64,000 bases of DNA from Hydrangea macrophylla (lineage: Eukaryota > Streptophyta > Magnoliopsida > Cornales > Hydrangeaceae): NCBI GenBank assembly GCA_033977485.1, contig CM066987.1, forward strand, positions 73,001,588 through 73,065,587, in the 5' to 3' direction. The translations under genes and the position numbers were made by a program. Position 1 is the first letter of the stretch, and each line of letters starts with the position of its first letter. Below are positions 34,096 through 44,118 of this stretch, piece by piece. The notes beneath the pieces were generated by a model. It was given only the letters and a program-made list of their open reading frames with translations. It ran no database searches and was not told where the DNA came from.

Positions 34096-35025
34096 CTAAA
34101 AAAATGCCCTCTTAACCTCACTCTCTTTTGCATAAAAACTCAATTTTGTCTTTTCTTTTCTCTCTACAGACTCTCTTTCTTTTTTCTCTCTTGACTCCAC
34201 TCCCTTTTCTTTATTCTCACCGATTTCTCTATTTTCTTTTTCACTCTCTCTTTTTCCTGAAATTTCTCGCTCACTCTCATTTTTCTTTTCTCTCATGTTT
34301 CTTTTTTGCTCAACCTTACTTTTTAGTTTTAGTTGGTCCTCATAGACCTGTTTTGGGGTTAAAGGAGCAAGCTTGATTGTTTTTCCATCTTTTTCAAAGC
34401 TATATCGGTTCCTAAACCCATCATGCATCACTCTCCTATCATACTGCCACGGCCTCCCCAACAAAATATGGCCAGCATGCATAGGAACTACATCACAAAG
34501 CACCTCGTCACTATACCTCCCAATAGAGAAGGCCACCAAAACCTGCTTACTGACCTTAACCTCTCCACACTCATTCAACCACTGCAACTTATAAGGTCTA
34601 GGATGCTTCAGCAAAGGTAAGTTCAACTTCTCAACTAAAGTGGTACTAGCTACATTGGTGCAACTTCCCCCATCTATAATCATACTACACACCTTGTTAT
34701 TTACATAACATCTAGTATGAAATATGTTCTCTCTCTGCTGCTCCATTTCATCTACCTTAACTTGCGTATTGAGAGCATGTCTGGCAACAAGAGACTCACC
34801 TTCTACGGGGTATTCCACTCCATCATCATCACTAGCATCTGGCAAGCCATCATTTTCATCCTCACTCTCAGTCATCACCTCCCCATTATCTAGCATAACC
34901 ATCACCCGCTTGTTAGGACATTGAGATGCGATGTGCCCAGTACCCAAACACTTGAAACATTTAATGTCTCTATTCCTTGGAGGTTGAAAATCTGCCTTGA
35001 GTTTTGTTCTTGCTAGTCCCCTCAT
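34096..35025 (-). pseudogene. Gypsy B CCHC knuckle and protease
   Basis: Contains CFKCLGTGHIASQC, an acidic linker, the protease (MIIDGGSCTNVAST; HILLGRPWQYDRR) and a Lys/Glu-rich stretch (about 34,130-34,330) that is longer than in family A. Terminates at 34,096 by a frameshift before RT. The 5' border with the Gag domain near 34,990-35,025 is a second frame change. Confidence 0.9.
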
Positions 35026-35981
35026 CTTTTCCTTTAGGTGGGTCAGTCTTCCCCTTTACTTCAGCTCGATCACTTCTATCCCACTTCGGTTTCCAAGGAG
35101 TGCTAGAAACTGAAGTATACCTTGCTGCCCCCTTCCTCTTTAACTGCCTCTCCACTTTCATAGCCATGTGGACCATGTCTTCTATCTCCACATAATGCTG
35201 CAACTCAACTACATTTGCGACGTCCCTATTCAAACCACTTAGAAATCTGGCCATTGTAGCCTCTCGATCTTCTTCTACATTAGCCCAGATCATAGCCACC
35301 TCCATCTCCTTATGGTATTCCTCCACACTTCTGGACCTTTGTGAAAGGTTTTGTAATTTTTGGAAGAGGTCTCTGTAGTAGTGGTTAGGTACAAATCTCC
35401 TCCTCATGAGTGCTTTCAACTCACCCCATGTTTCTATAGGTCTCTCATGATTCCTCCTCCTATTGGTTACCAATTGATCCCACCAAATAATTGCATAATC
35501 AGTGAACTCAATTACCGCTAGCTTCACCTTCTTCTCCTCTGAGTAATTGTGACAATCAAAAATCAGCTCTATTTTCTTCTCCCACTCTAAATACACTTCA
35601 GGGTCATTCCTCCCTTGGAAAGATGGTATCTTCATTTTGATGCTCCCAAGGTTCCTATCTACCCCATCTCGACCCCTTGGATTCCCCCTAGGTCCTCTTC
35701 CACGCCTACCTCCTAGGTCTACCCATTCCTCCCCTACCAACATCAGATACTATGTCTTCTTCATCCTCTTCATCTTCTTCGATCTCATACTCATTTTCAA
35801 CTCTAGGCTCACGTCTCCTCCCATCACGCCCACCTTGCAGATTTTGAATCACTACATCTTGTTGATCCATCCTATCCCGTACCTCCCCCAACACCAAATT
35901 TAACCGTTCAAACTGTCGTTGCATGGCCTGCAACATAAAGGTTGTGTTATCTGCCTCCCCTCTAGGTGTTGAGTCATCCAT
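34970..35981 (-). pseudogene. Gypsy B Gag
   Basis: ATG at 35,979-35,981 (MDDSTPRGEA) follows a TTTTGCAG acceptor-like site. N-terminal helix (MLQAMQRQFERLNLVLGEV), acidic run, Gly/Arg-rich hinge, then the Gag domain (YLEWEKKIELIFDCHNYS to VERQLKRK). A frameshift at about 35,740 splits the N-terminus (ending GRPRR) from the rest, so Gag is not translatable as one chain. Confidence 0.9.
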
Positions 35982-36959
35982 TTTAATGTGCTGCAAAACA
36001 AGAATATTAGTGGTAAAACCTCACACACTCCCTTACGTGTTTACACTCAAAAATTATCACTCCACTCGTGTTTCACTCTGATTGGCTTTTTTTCGAAATT
36101 AGTCTCACACACTCTTGCCTTTTACCTCAATTGTTTTCCCTTTCAAGTTCTTTCAAGAACTAATTGAACTAAATCAAGACACAACCTTGTTTTATCCCAG
36201 CCAGCAATAGATTCTAGAAACAAGGAAGTAATAGAAAAAAAAAATGACACGGATCTCAAGAAAATATACGGCGAGGGCAAACGAAACAAGAAACCAGATT
36301 TCGAGAGGAATAAAAGAAAAAAAAATCACGAATAATTTTTTTTTTTTTTTTTTTTTTTTTGATATGAGCCAATTGAAGATGGAAACAAAGTTTATCCCAG
36401 GAAACAGCGATCACAGAAGATAGGTTTCGAACAGCACAAAAACCGAATTTTTTTTTCGGAAATTTTTTTTTCACACTATGGAGTAAGATCAGTTTCGGAC
36501 TCCTTAGACCATGGACAATGCAAAACGAACAAAAAAATTTAAGACGAGTTTTGGTACTCTTTTTTTTTTTTTTTTTATCGCGGCTTACCGATCTCTTCTC
36601 TTCTCTTCTCTTTTCTTTTTCTTTTTCTTTTTTTTTTTTTTTTTTTTGATAGTCAGGGAGCTTCACAGTTCACGTTTGTAAAGCACCAAAATAACCCTAA
36701 ATCACGAGGATGAACGAACACGAAGTAGCAAGAGAAAAAAAAATCGCAAATCAAATTCATAACCCTAAACACGAAATTCCAGATCGTAATCATGAACACT
36801 AACACGAACTGAAATAAGAATACGAAAAGAACAGAACACGAATTGAACAGGAAGATGAGATGAAACAAGATCACGAAAAATAACAGAACAGAAAAAAAAA
36901 TAAAACAGAAACAAGAACACGAAATAAAATGGATAAATCAGACCTGATTTGGAGCCTAC
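35982..36959 (-). other. Gypsy B leader with a candidate intron (36,588-35,991)
   Basis: No ORF of interest; T/A homopolymers at 36,330-36,360, 36,560-36,577 and 36,629-36,647. On the minus strand the donor GATCG/GTAAGCCGCGA is identical to that of A2, and the acceptor TTTTGCAG ends at 35,991, ten bases before ATG. Splicing would remove 598 nt. Confidence 0.6.
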
Positions 36960-36971
36960 GCTCTGATACCA
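36960..36971 (-). other. Primer binding site of gypsy B (initiator tRNA-Met)
   Basis: On the minus strand TGGTATCAGAGC, two bases from the LTR end, as in family A. Confidence 0.93.
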
Positions 36972-36973
36972 AA

Positions 36974-37667
36974 TGATGTGAACCCGTGGAATTGATATTC
37001 CGTGAACCCACAATCAGATTGTAAATAACCCAAGAAAGCCAACAATCAAGTCACAGGGATGATCTAGACCCGTTGAAATCCTGTTTCAAGAACCCAGATT
37101 TGGTTTGAACGCCACAAAGGGAATGCCTTTGATAAGTTCGGATTGCTCAATCAAGAACAAGCAGAGAAAACTGAATAGCTCTCCAGAAAATAAATTTCAT
37201 TCACGTTGTATATCCCAAATCTACTACAAAGTTCTTTCTTTTAATCCCTTCTAAGAAACCCTTGGGCCAAAAAGGCCTTCAACGAAAATAAAAGATATGG
37301 GCTAAATACTCAAGCCCAAAACAACTTAAACTGCATGTTTAAAGCTAAATAAATGTCTACTTAAAAAAATTAAAATAGGCCCACATGCCAAAACCATAGA
37401 AACATAAAAATTAAAGTCTATAAAAACCCAATAAGCTATTCCACCCCTTCTGTAGCTTGTATCACATGAACTAGAACTGATTCTTCTTCCTTCAAGCCCA
37501 TGTTAAATGTTGGGGCCTTGCATAATAAGTTTATGAGCTTTGCCCAAGTGGATTGCACCAGTCCTTGCATTGCGTCGTTGATCTTCTTAGCTCTTGATCT
37601 TGTGATTGGCCCATCTGGAACTTGCAAATGATCATCTTTAAGCTTTGGTCTACTATGGTTCCCATCA
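36974..37667 (-). repeat. Gypsy B 5' LTR (694 bp)
   Basis: TG...CA in minus orientation, starting at 37,667. It includes a copy of the polyprotein tail (GPITRSRAKKINDAMQ to a stop at 37,436-37,438). TSD cattt lies at 37,668-37,672. About seven differences from the 3' LTR. Confidence 0.94.
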
Positions 37668-37819
37668 CATTTGGTTTTAATGAAATCTTCATTAGCCTGT
37701 CTAACTTTAGTTTCGGTTAACCCCAAAATATCAATATTATTCTCATAGATAAATTTGGCAACTTCGGATTGCCAAGAGGGCTGATTAAGGCCCCGAATGT
37801 TCCAGCAGCTAAATATCAT
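37668..37819 (-). pseudogene. L1-b ORF2 endonuclease N-terminus
   Basis: ATG at 37,817-37,819, then SCWNIRGLN and LTETKVRQ, the Mg-binding Asn and Glu regions of AP-type endonucleases, stopping at the gypsy B insertion. The remainder is at 13,871 leftward (FKHWNFVTN). The ATG lies 11 nt inside the end of ORF1. Confidence 0.92.
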
Positions 37820-38912
37820 TAATAACTGGCAATGGGAGAGTTAACTTACCTGAAGAGCCAGAGGAGGGGTTCTTCAAAAGATCCTGCTTACCAGGTTCAG
37901 GCTGACAAGAGGCAGTAGAAGGATCAGCAGCAAGGGCAGTGGGACTGTCCGAAATTTCTTGTGTGTTTGTGAGTTCCTCTAATTTATGAGGAGCTATAGG
38001 TAGGACATCCAGGCCAACTTTGGGTAGGTCACCCTTCTGATCATAGGTAACATTTAGCTCTTTATCAATATGTTCACATTCAAGCTCTTCGAGTAAGGCA
38101 TATTGATTTTTCTTAGTAACTTCGGGCCCATGCAGTTTGAGGAAACTGGTATCACTACCATTGGTGACAGTTACCCGAACGGAATGGGGTGAGATTTGAG
38201 CAAAACCTTTTTATTCCCTTGAGACGGGAGGTAATATCAAGAACAGGTTGAATAGGCTCAGTAAGATCCTTTTCAACCAGGTTAGGACATTCATGAGGCA
38301 GGTTAGCTACTACATTGGGAGAATCAGTTTGATTATCAGCCGTATACATACTAACTATAGACACTTTATCAGTTGAGGAGGCAACCACATTAGAGGATGT
38401 ATCAACCGTATCTTCCCTTTTACCTTTTCCTTTTCCTTTCACCATCCAAACTCCATCGGTCTCATTTTCAGTAGAATTCACCTTGGTGGTGATAATGGCC
38501 TTCTTAGTGAGGGATTGGTTATTGTAGACCCTAGCACAATCATGGCCAAACTGTTTGCATTTAGCACATCTAACTGGGTTCCATTGATATTCAACTGTCA
38601 AGCCTATCCTCTCAGGTTCCTTAGTAATAGGGTCAATGACTTCAATCTCAAAATTTTTCAACAATTCAAACTCAGTACTTACCTCAATATAGATCCGAGC
38701 ATATGAGATTCTCCTACACGTTGCTGTCATTCGGTCAACATGTAAAGGCCTCCCAATAGTGCTAGCTATGTGGCTAAGGCCCTCTGTATCCCAAAATTCC
38801 AATGGAATTCATATATATGGACCCAAACAGGGACAGTAGCAGGGACTTCCTTATCTAGTACCATCCCAGTGCGCCAATTTTGATGAAGGATGGGTTGTCT
38901 AGCAACATGCCA
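37809..38912 (-). pseudogene. L1-b ORF1 (DUF4283/zinc knuckle), 5'-truncated
   Basis: Reads leftwards from the L1-b 5' end: GPWHVARQPILH (end of DUF4283), MTATCRRISYARIYIEV, the knuckle-like RCAKCKQFGHDCARV at about 38,530-38,575, a Lys/Gly-rich spot and a Ser/Thr/Asn-rich tail, ending TAG at 37,809-37,811. Frameshifts near 38,803 and 38,155 break it. The final residues differ from L1-e ORF1, but the stop/start overlap with ORF2 is kept (11 nt here). Confidence 0.87.
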
Positions 38913-38927
38913 TGGTCCTCTCATTTT
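38913..38927. repeat. L1-b target-site duplication, right copy
   Basis: tggtcctctcatttt, as at 782-796; both are in the L1-0 3' UTR. Confidence 0.92.
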
Positions 38928-39170
38928 GTTATGCCAGAATTATCTTGATGTAATTCATGATCCTTTGTTTTTGTTAGTTTGCTTGGTACCCTTATTTGTT
39001 AGGATGGGTTATTCTCTGGTTTTGATATAGACAATTCCCCATCCTTTGTTGTATTGTTTGGATGCTTTTTTCTTAAGCTTATTATTTATCCTGGGGGTAT
39101 ACCCCTTGTACTTTGTACAATGCCGGTTGGCTTTTTCGTTTAAATTGACTGTGTTTGCGAAAAAAATAAA
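38928..39170 (+). other. L1-0 3' UTR end and poly-A
   Basis: The remainder of L1-0, aligned with 44,160-44,412 of L1-h: GGGGGTATACCCC block near 39,092, GTACTTTGTAC, type-II spacer (GCCGGTTGGC) and an A-rich end. No ORF. Confidence 0.85.
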
Positions 39171-39239
39171 AACAAAACTAGAAGAAATGAATAAGAACAG
39201 AAACGAAAAAAGATAGGATAAACCTGAGACTAGAACCTG

Positions 39240-39251
39240 GCTCTGATACCA
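39240..39251 (-). other. Primer binding site of gypsy A4
   Basis: gctctgatacca on the plus strand, the reverse of TGGTATCAGAGC, two bases from the LTR end at 39,254. Confidence 0.9.
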
Positions 39252-39449
39252 ACTGATACGAACCACGCCAATAATGTGACGAAACCCGTAACATGATTAA
39301 TGCCTCGGGTCGTTCTACTGTCAGATTTAAATGGAAACCGCGACCCAACACCTATAACAGATGCGAACCTTGGTATATAAAGGATGAAGACGCCACAATC
39401 AAGGATGTGAAACTCGATTGATAAGTCAAGGTATGAACGCTACAGAGTA

Positions 39450-40110
39450 TGATGGGCACCATGATGGACCGAGTCTTAAAGCTGACCCCTTACAAGTTCC
39501 AAATGGGCCAATCACAAGATCAAGAGCTAAGAAGATCAAGGAAGCAATGCAAGGATTGGTATAATCCACTTGGGCTGAATTTGCAAATGTTTCAAGCAAG
39601 ACTTCAACATTCAAGATGGGCTTGGAAGAAGAGAAACCAGCTTTAATCCATGTGATACAAGCAACTTTGATGCAAATCATTAGGCTATTTTATTTATGTT
39701 CGCTGGTTTTGGGCATGTGGGCCTATTTTATTCATTAATACATCTATTTAGCTTTAAGTTTAAGCTATTTTGGGCTTGAGTACCTCCAGCCCATTTCTTT
39801 TATTTTTATTGAAGGCCTTTTGGGCCCTAGGGTTATTAGATATAAAACACTCTTGTAGCAGTTTTTAATGGCAAATTATGTGAATGAATATTATTCTTCT
39901 CAGAGAATTCAGCTTTCTCTTCTTGTTCTTGATTGAACAATTCGAACTTATCAAAGGCAATTCCCTTTGTGGCGTTCACACCAAATCTGGGTTCTTGAAA
40001 CAGGATTTCAACGAGTCTAGATCATCTTTGTGGCTTGATTATTGGCTTTTCTAGGTTATTTACAATCTGATTGTGGGTTCACGGAATATCAATTCCACTG
40101 GTTCACATCA
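39450..40110 (+). mobile_element. Solo LTR of family B type (B', 661 bp)
   Basis: TGATGGGCACC...GGTTCACATCA flanked by TSD gagta (39,445-39,449 and 40,111-40,115) inside the A4 LTR. Related to the gypsy B LTR but diverged: the polyprotein tail (QVPNGPITRSRAKKIKEAMQ) is present with a stop at about 39,562. Both ends are precise and no internal DNA remains, so it is a solo LTR produced by LTR-LTR recombination. Confidence 0.92.
39841..39847 (+). promoter_or_regulatory. Candidate TATA box in solo LTR B'
   Basis: TATAAAA in the middle of the LTR, ~270 bp before its end. The gypsy B LTRs have a degraded form of this site. Function inferred. Confidence 0.45.
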
Positions 40111-40311
40111 GAGTAAATCTGATAAGTTTGAATAGTTCTTCAAAGAACCAAAGAGAAAACTCTCACAATATTATTAATGATCAAAATTGAATATTACAAA
40201 CCCTAAAACTGTTTAAATAGCTAAGGCTTACAGTTGGCCCTTTAAGCCTACGAAATATTATGGCCCAATATAATTCACCCCAAAACTAACGAATATGGTA
40301 CACATGGCTAT

Positions 40312-40720
40312 TGGAGGCTACAATGGCTAGATTCTTAGTTGGGTTGAATCGGAAAATTGCCAATGCAGTGGAATTGCAACACTATGTTGAATTGGAGGAT
40401 ATGGTACATATGGCTATTAAAATTGAGAATCAACTCAAGCGAAGGAGCACACGTCCAAGCCAAAATCCAAGCCAAAATTCCAATACATCCGCTTGAAAAC
40501 CAAATAATTGGAAAAGAGATAAGAAGCAGCCTTTGGTGAAGCCAAAAACTGAGCAAAAACAAGAATTGACCAGCCATGGAAATCAAGGTAAATCTGATTC
40601 TTCTACTTCTAGAAATTGTGACATTAAGTGTTTTAAATGCCAAGGCAGGGGGCACATAGCAAGTCAATGTCCAAACAAGCGGGTTATGGTGATGCGAGAC
40701 AATGGTGAGATTGAAACAGA
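40312..40720 (+). pseudogene. A3 Gag C-terminus and CCHC knuckle
   Basis: ATMARFLVGLNRKIANAV through the knuckle CFKCQGRGHIASQC at about 40,627-40,670; a TGA at 40,495 (Trp of SAWKPNN) breaks it. Ends at the L1-f TSD gaaacaga (40,713-40,720). Confidence 0.87.
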
Positions 40721-42323
40721 CAATGGCCAGTTTAAGTTTCATTGGAAATGTGATAAGGTAAAAATATCCCATCTTTGCTTTGCTGATGACTTAATTATTT
40801 TGCTGAATGGAGATGTTGAGTTTGCTAGAGTGATTCGGAATACCTTAAATCAATTTTATGATTGGTCTGGTCTACAAGCCAACGATTCTAAGAGTTGTGT
40901 GTTTTTCTCTGGGCTTGAGGACCAAGTGGCAACTGATATTCTGGGGGTTCTCCAATTTACTAAAGGATCTCTTCCTATGCGATATCTTGGCGTCCCTTTG
41001 ATCTCTACTAAATTGAAAAAATGCCATTGTGATGTGTTGATTAATAATATTTGTTCTCGAATTAATTCCTGGAAATCTAAGTTCTTATCCTTTGCAGGTC
41101 GAGCTCAGTTGATACAATCTGTGTTGCTTGGGATCCAACAATATTGGTCTGGGATGTTCATTCTCCCAAAAGGGGTTCTTAAACAGGTGGATCAGGCCCT
41201 AATGCGATTCCTCTGGTCTGGCTCAACAGAGAAGGGACATGGGGCAAAAATCTCTTGGGCTAAGGTTTGCAAACCAAAAAATGAAGGTGGTCTGGGATTT
41301 AAAGATATTTTTCTCACAAATACTCTCCTTAATTTTAAGCATATTGGTAATCTTCTTGACCCTCAAAATAATTCTTTGTGGAAGAAGTGGGTACACATGT
41401 ATATGATTAAAAGAAAGAGCTTCTAGGAGATAAGAGCCCCCAACCAATGTTCTTGGTATTGGAAAAAACTTATAAAACTTAGGGAAGCTGTTAGACCCAT
41501 CATAACCCATAAAATTGGTGACGGTAAACACACGTCTCTTTGGTTTGACAGTTGGCTGCCTATTGGTCCTTTATTTGAGAAATATACTAGTAGGATTGCT
41601 TATGATGCCGCCATTGATTCTAAAGCTAAGGTTGAAGCTATTATTAGAAACAATGATTGGAGTTGGCCCCTGTCTAATTCCATAGGATTGAATGAAGTTA
41701 GAAACATTTTAAATAATATGTATAAGCCTACTGGATCAACAGATAGTATATCTTGGTCCTTTACCCCTTCTGGGACTTTTAAATTTGCACATATATGGGA
41801 TCACTTTAGGGATGCTGCTCCTGTGGTCCCTTGGTACAAGATTGTTTGGTTTCCAGGATGCACACCGAGACAAAATTTCATTCTTTGGATTGCTGTTCAG
41901 AATCGACTTGCTACCCATGATAGAATTTTTGCATATACCCCTGGACCGCTTGCATGTGTGTTTTGCCATAGCAATATGGAAACACATAAACATTTATTCT
42001 TTGAGTGTACTTATGCCTCTTTTATTTGGAAGAATTTGATGCAGAGATGTGAGCTTTTATGGAATGGCACAGATTGGGATGATACAGTTCAATGGATGGC
42101 TCAGCACTGGAAAGGAAAGAAGATCCAACATGCTATACCAATCATTTGTCTTGGCGTGACCGTCTATGGATTATGGAAGGAGAGGAATACTAGAACCTTT
42201 AAAGGCTTTACCACTCCAAAAGATCAGTTGTTGCAAACTTTTATTTCCCAAGTCAACTTGCAGATTAGATCCCAATGGAAACACCACCCACTTATGGAGT
42301 TACATGCTAGATCCTGGATATGA
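40721..42323 (+). pseudogene. L1-f ORF2, RT C-terminal half and zf-RVT
   Basis: FADD at 40,779-40,790, LGVPLISTKLKK, SFAGRAQLIQS, SGMFILPKGVL, then NQCSWYW and the CVFCHSNMETHKH cluster; stop TGA 42,321-42,323. The only lesion is TAG at 41,424-41,426, at the Trp codon of the RT/zf-RVT border. Otherwise ~530 codons are open across 1.6 kb, so this copy is rather young. Confidence 0.9.
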
Positions 42324-42565
42324 AGTAGGGATTGTTTTGGATTTGTTTGTTGATTCTCATTTATTTTTTGAGTTTCCTTTTCTGGTCTTGAGTTGTAATT
42401 TGGTTATGTATTAAGGCTCTGGTCTCGGTTTTGGCCTATCTTGTGTGGCTTTCTTTGCCACGGTCCTTATGCCTGCGCTTCTTGATTATCCTGGGGTATG
42501 CCCCTTGTACATTTGTACATCTTTTTTGGAATATATTTACCTGTTTCCGAAAAAAAAAAAAAAAA
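40721..42565 (+). mobile_element. L1-f, 5'-truncated LINE in A3
   Basis: From the RT palm to a 17-base poly-A. Flanked by gaaacaga at 40,713-40,720 and 42,566-42,573, an 8-bp TSD. 3' UTR of the GGAATATATTTACC type, 242 bp. Confidence 0.88.
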
Positions 42566-43000
42566 GAAACAGAGGATGACGATTCTGACACCGGTGATAT
42601 GCCATTGTTGGAGGACATTCCTAAGGAGGAGTACGTTGCCCCAGATGCATTGACATTGGTGGTAAGGAGAGCATTGAGTGTGCAAGCAAGAGAAGTTAAG
42701 GAAGTGCAGCGAGAAACCATCTTCCATACTAGGTGCTATGTTAAGGACAAGGTATGTAGTGTGATTATTGATGGTGGTAGTTGCACTATCGTTGCTAGCA
42801 TAACTCTGGTGGAGAAATTAGGGCTGCCAACAATCAAGCATCCACGGCCTTATAAATTGCAATGGCTCAATGATAGTGGAGAAGTAAGGGTGACTAAACA
42901 AGTATTAGTTCCTTTTTGTATTGGGAAATATGAAGATGAAGTTTTGAGTGATGTGGTTCCTATGCAAGCTGGACACTTGTTGTTAGGGAGGCCATGGAAT
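42566..43000 (+). pseudogene. A3 protease
   Basis: Acidic linker (ETEDDDSDTGDMP) and the protease with VIIDGGSCTIVAS and HLLLGRPW, cut at about 43,000 by L1-g. In the open frame it is fused to LINE residues (NHLFLNCSYSAFVW), an artificial chimera. Confidence 0.88.
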
Positions 43001-43592
43001 CATTTGTTTTTGAACTGCTCTTACTCTGCTTTTGTGTGGTAGGGGCTAATGCAGCGGCTTGGAATATCCTGAACAGCTTCTTCTTGGGACAGCTTGGTTG
43101 AATGGGCAGCTGGGACTTGGAAGCAGAAGACTCCCAAACATATTGTTCCTAAGATGTGCTTAGGTTTAGCTACTTATAGTATTTGGAAGGAAAGAAATGC
43201 TCGGACTTTCAAAATTGAAGCCAAATCAAAGGAAATGATCCTCCAAGATATTTTCCTCGAGCTTATCATTCAAATTCAAATCAAGTGGAAGAACGATCCT
43301 CACCTCCATCAATACATAGAAAGATGGAAATGACCGTTTATTGCTTTGCTTTTGTAATTGTACTTGTATTTGAGTTTGGGCTTTGGTTTTTTGTTGTGAT
43401 GGTCTGCTAGATGTATTGGCTTTTTGGTTGGGGCTTTCTCAGGTTTTGGTCTTGTTTTTGCCCCACCTGTTTGCTGCTTTCTTGCTGTTTTTTTGTGCTC
43501 ATTGTAAACCCTGGGGTATACCCCTTGTACTTTTGTACAGTGCCTTTTGGCTCTTTTTTCGTTAAATTAACCCTTTTTCTGAAAAAAAAAAA
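43001..43592 (+). mobile_element. L1-g, 5'-truncated LINE in A3
   Basis: Starts in zf-RVT (HLFLNCSYSAFVW), ORF2 end at 43,333, then 3' UTR with CTGGGGTATACCCC, type-II spacer and ten A. A TAG after VW and a TGA near 43,070 disrupt the frame. About 36 bp of A3 between GRPW and NKYSF are missing around it and no TSD is seen, so integration involved a target deletion or later loss. Confidence 0.87.
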
Positions 43593-43651
43593 TTGATTGT
43601 CACAGATAAATACTCATTCGTGCTTAATCAAAGGACAATCACCTTAGTGCC
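43593..43651 (+). pseudogene. A3 protease end (KYSFVLNQR), short island
   Basis: Fifty-odd bases matching 17,383-17,415 of A2 and 7,140-7,190 of A1 (with the ITLVPL word that A2 lacks). Squeezed between L1-g and L1-h. Confidence 0.85.
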
Positions 43652-44118
43652 CTCGATATAGTTTTATTATGTGGTTGGCTATTCTTCATAGATTATCCAC
43701 ACATGATAGAATTTATACTTACACACCAGGACCTCTAGCTTGTGTTCTTTGTCACAAAGCTTTGGAATCTCATGACCATTTATTCTTTAATTGCTCATAT
43801 TCTTCTTATGTGTGGCAGGGAATTCTTAATAGGTTGGAAATCTCTTATGCCGCACCCTCTTGGGATGATCTTGTGGCCTGGGCAGCGAACAAGTGGAAAG
43901 GGAAGACTCCAAGGCAGGTTGTTCCAAAAATGTGCATTGGTTTGGTTGTGTATAGCATTTGGAAAGAAAGGAATGCACGAAGTTTCAAACTAGAAGTTAA
44001 GCCTAAGGAAAGAGTGTTACAAGATACCTGTCTCCAGATTTCCTTACAGATTCAAACAACTTGGAAGAACGATCCCCATCTTCCTCAGTACATTGAAAGA
44101 TGGGCCTTTACTACATAA
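43651..44118 (+). CDS. L1-h ORF2 zf-RVT fragment
   Basis: About 150 open codons: WLAILHRLSTHDRIYTYTPG, CVLCHKALESHDH, MCIGLVVYSIWKERNARSF, stop TAA 44,116-44,118. No lesions, but no RT upstream. Confidence 0.85.
   Translation, partial: PRYSFIMWLAILHRLSTHDRIYTYTPGPLACVLCHKALESHDHLFFNCSYSSYVWQGILNRLEISYAAPSWDDLVAWAANKWKGKTPRQVVPKMCIGLVVYSIWKERNARSFKLEVKPKERVLQDTCLQISLQIQTTWKNDPHLPQYIERWAFTT

Larger units (their letters stand above)
13872..37667 (-). mobile_element. Gypsy B, minus-strand CRM-like LTR retrotransposon, host of A2
   Basis: Two 694-bp LTRs (36,974-37,667 upstream; 13,872-14,466 plus 31,291-31,389 downstream), TSD cattt, initiator-Met PBS at 36,960-36,971 and a gag-pol between 35,981 and 31,390. 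About 7 differences between the LTRs (by eye) give ~1% divergence. Gypsy A2 is inserted in its 3' LTR with TSD cttgc. Without A2 the element is about 7 kb. Its ORF is broken in several places, so it is non-autonomous. Confidence 0.94.
797..38912 (-). mobile_element. L1-b, long minus-strand LINE split by three insertions
   Basis: The ends are fixed by a 15-base TSD, tggtcctctcatttt, at 782-796 and 38,913-38,927. The element's own sequence, read right to left, is 38,912-37,668, then 13,871-11,677 (less the stub at 13,795-13,844), then 2,344-797. It includes most of ORF1 (5'-truncated in the DUF4283 domain), all of ORF2, a 3' UTR and a poly-A. Summed, that is about 5 kb. Insertions inside it are L1-c, the LINE stub and gypsy B, each with its own TSD. 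Confidence 0.93.
1..39170 (+). mobile_element. L1-0, plus-strand LINE interrupted by L1-a and L1-b
   Basis: Sequence belonging to L1-0 is only 1-237, 767-796 and 38,928-39,170; everything between is inserted later. The three pieces line up with the uninterrupted 3' UTR of L1-h (44,119-44,412), including the word ggtcctc, the GGGG-loop-CCCC block at about 39,090-39,105 and a final run of A near 39,160. To its right, at about 39,171, lies the leader of a minus-strand family-A gypsy element, so L1-0 inserted into that leader. Its left TSD is outside the window. Confidence 0.8.
39171..40290 (-). mobile_element. Gypsy A4: leader, PBS and partial 5' LTR, minus strand
   Basis: 39,171-39,239 matches the first leader bases of A2 in reverse; PBS at 39,240-39,251; LTR 39,254-39,449 and 40,116-40,290. 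The LTR lacks its ~280-bp upstream part beyond the junction at about 40,288. The rest of A4 should lie left of the window, since L1-0 and everything inside it inserted in the A4 leader. Thus A4 is the outermost resolved host. Confidence 0.85.

Noticed and set aside
37436..37819. A 127-codon minus-strand ORF joining LINE endonuclease to the gypsy B tail
   Set aside because: It is an accident of gypsy B inserting in frame into L1-b: codons change identity exactly at the TSD cattt (37,668-37,672).
40533..41426. A 297-codon ORF with a CCHC knuckle followed by an RT palm
   Set aside because: It is gypsy A3 Gag fused to L1-f at the TSD gaaacaga; not a natural protein.
42431..43042. ORF combining LINE 3' UTR, gypsy protease and LINE zf-RVT
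   Set aside because: Crosses the L1-f poly-A and the L1-g junction; a chimera of three insertions.
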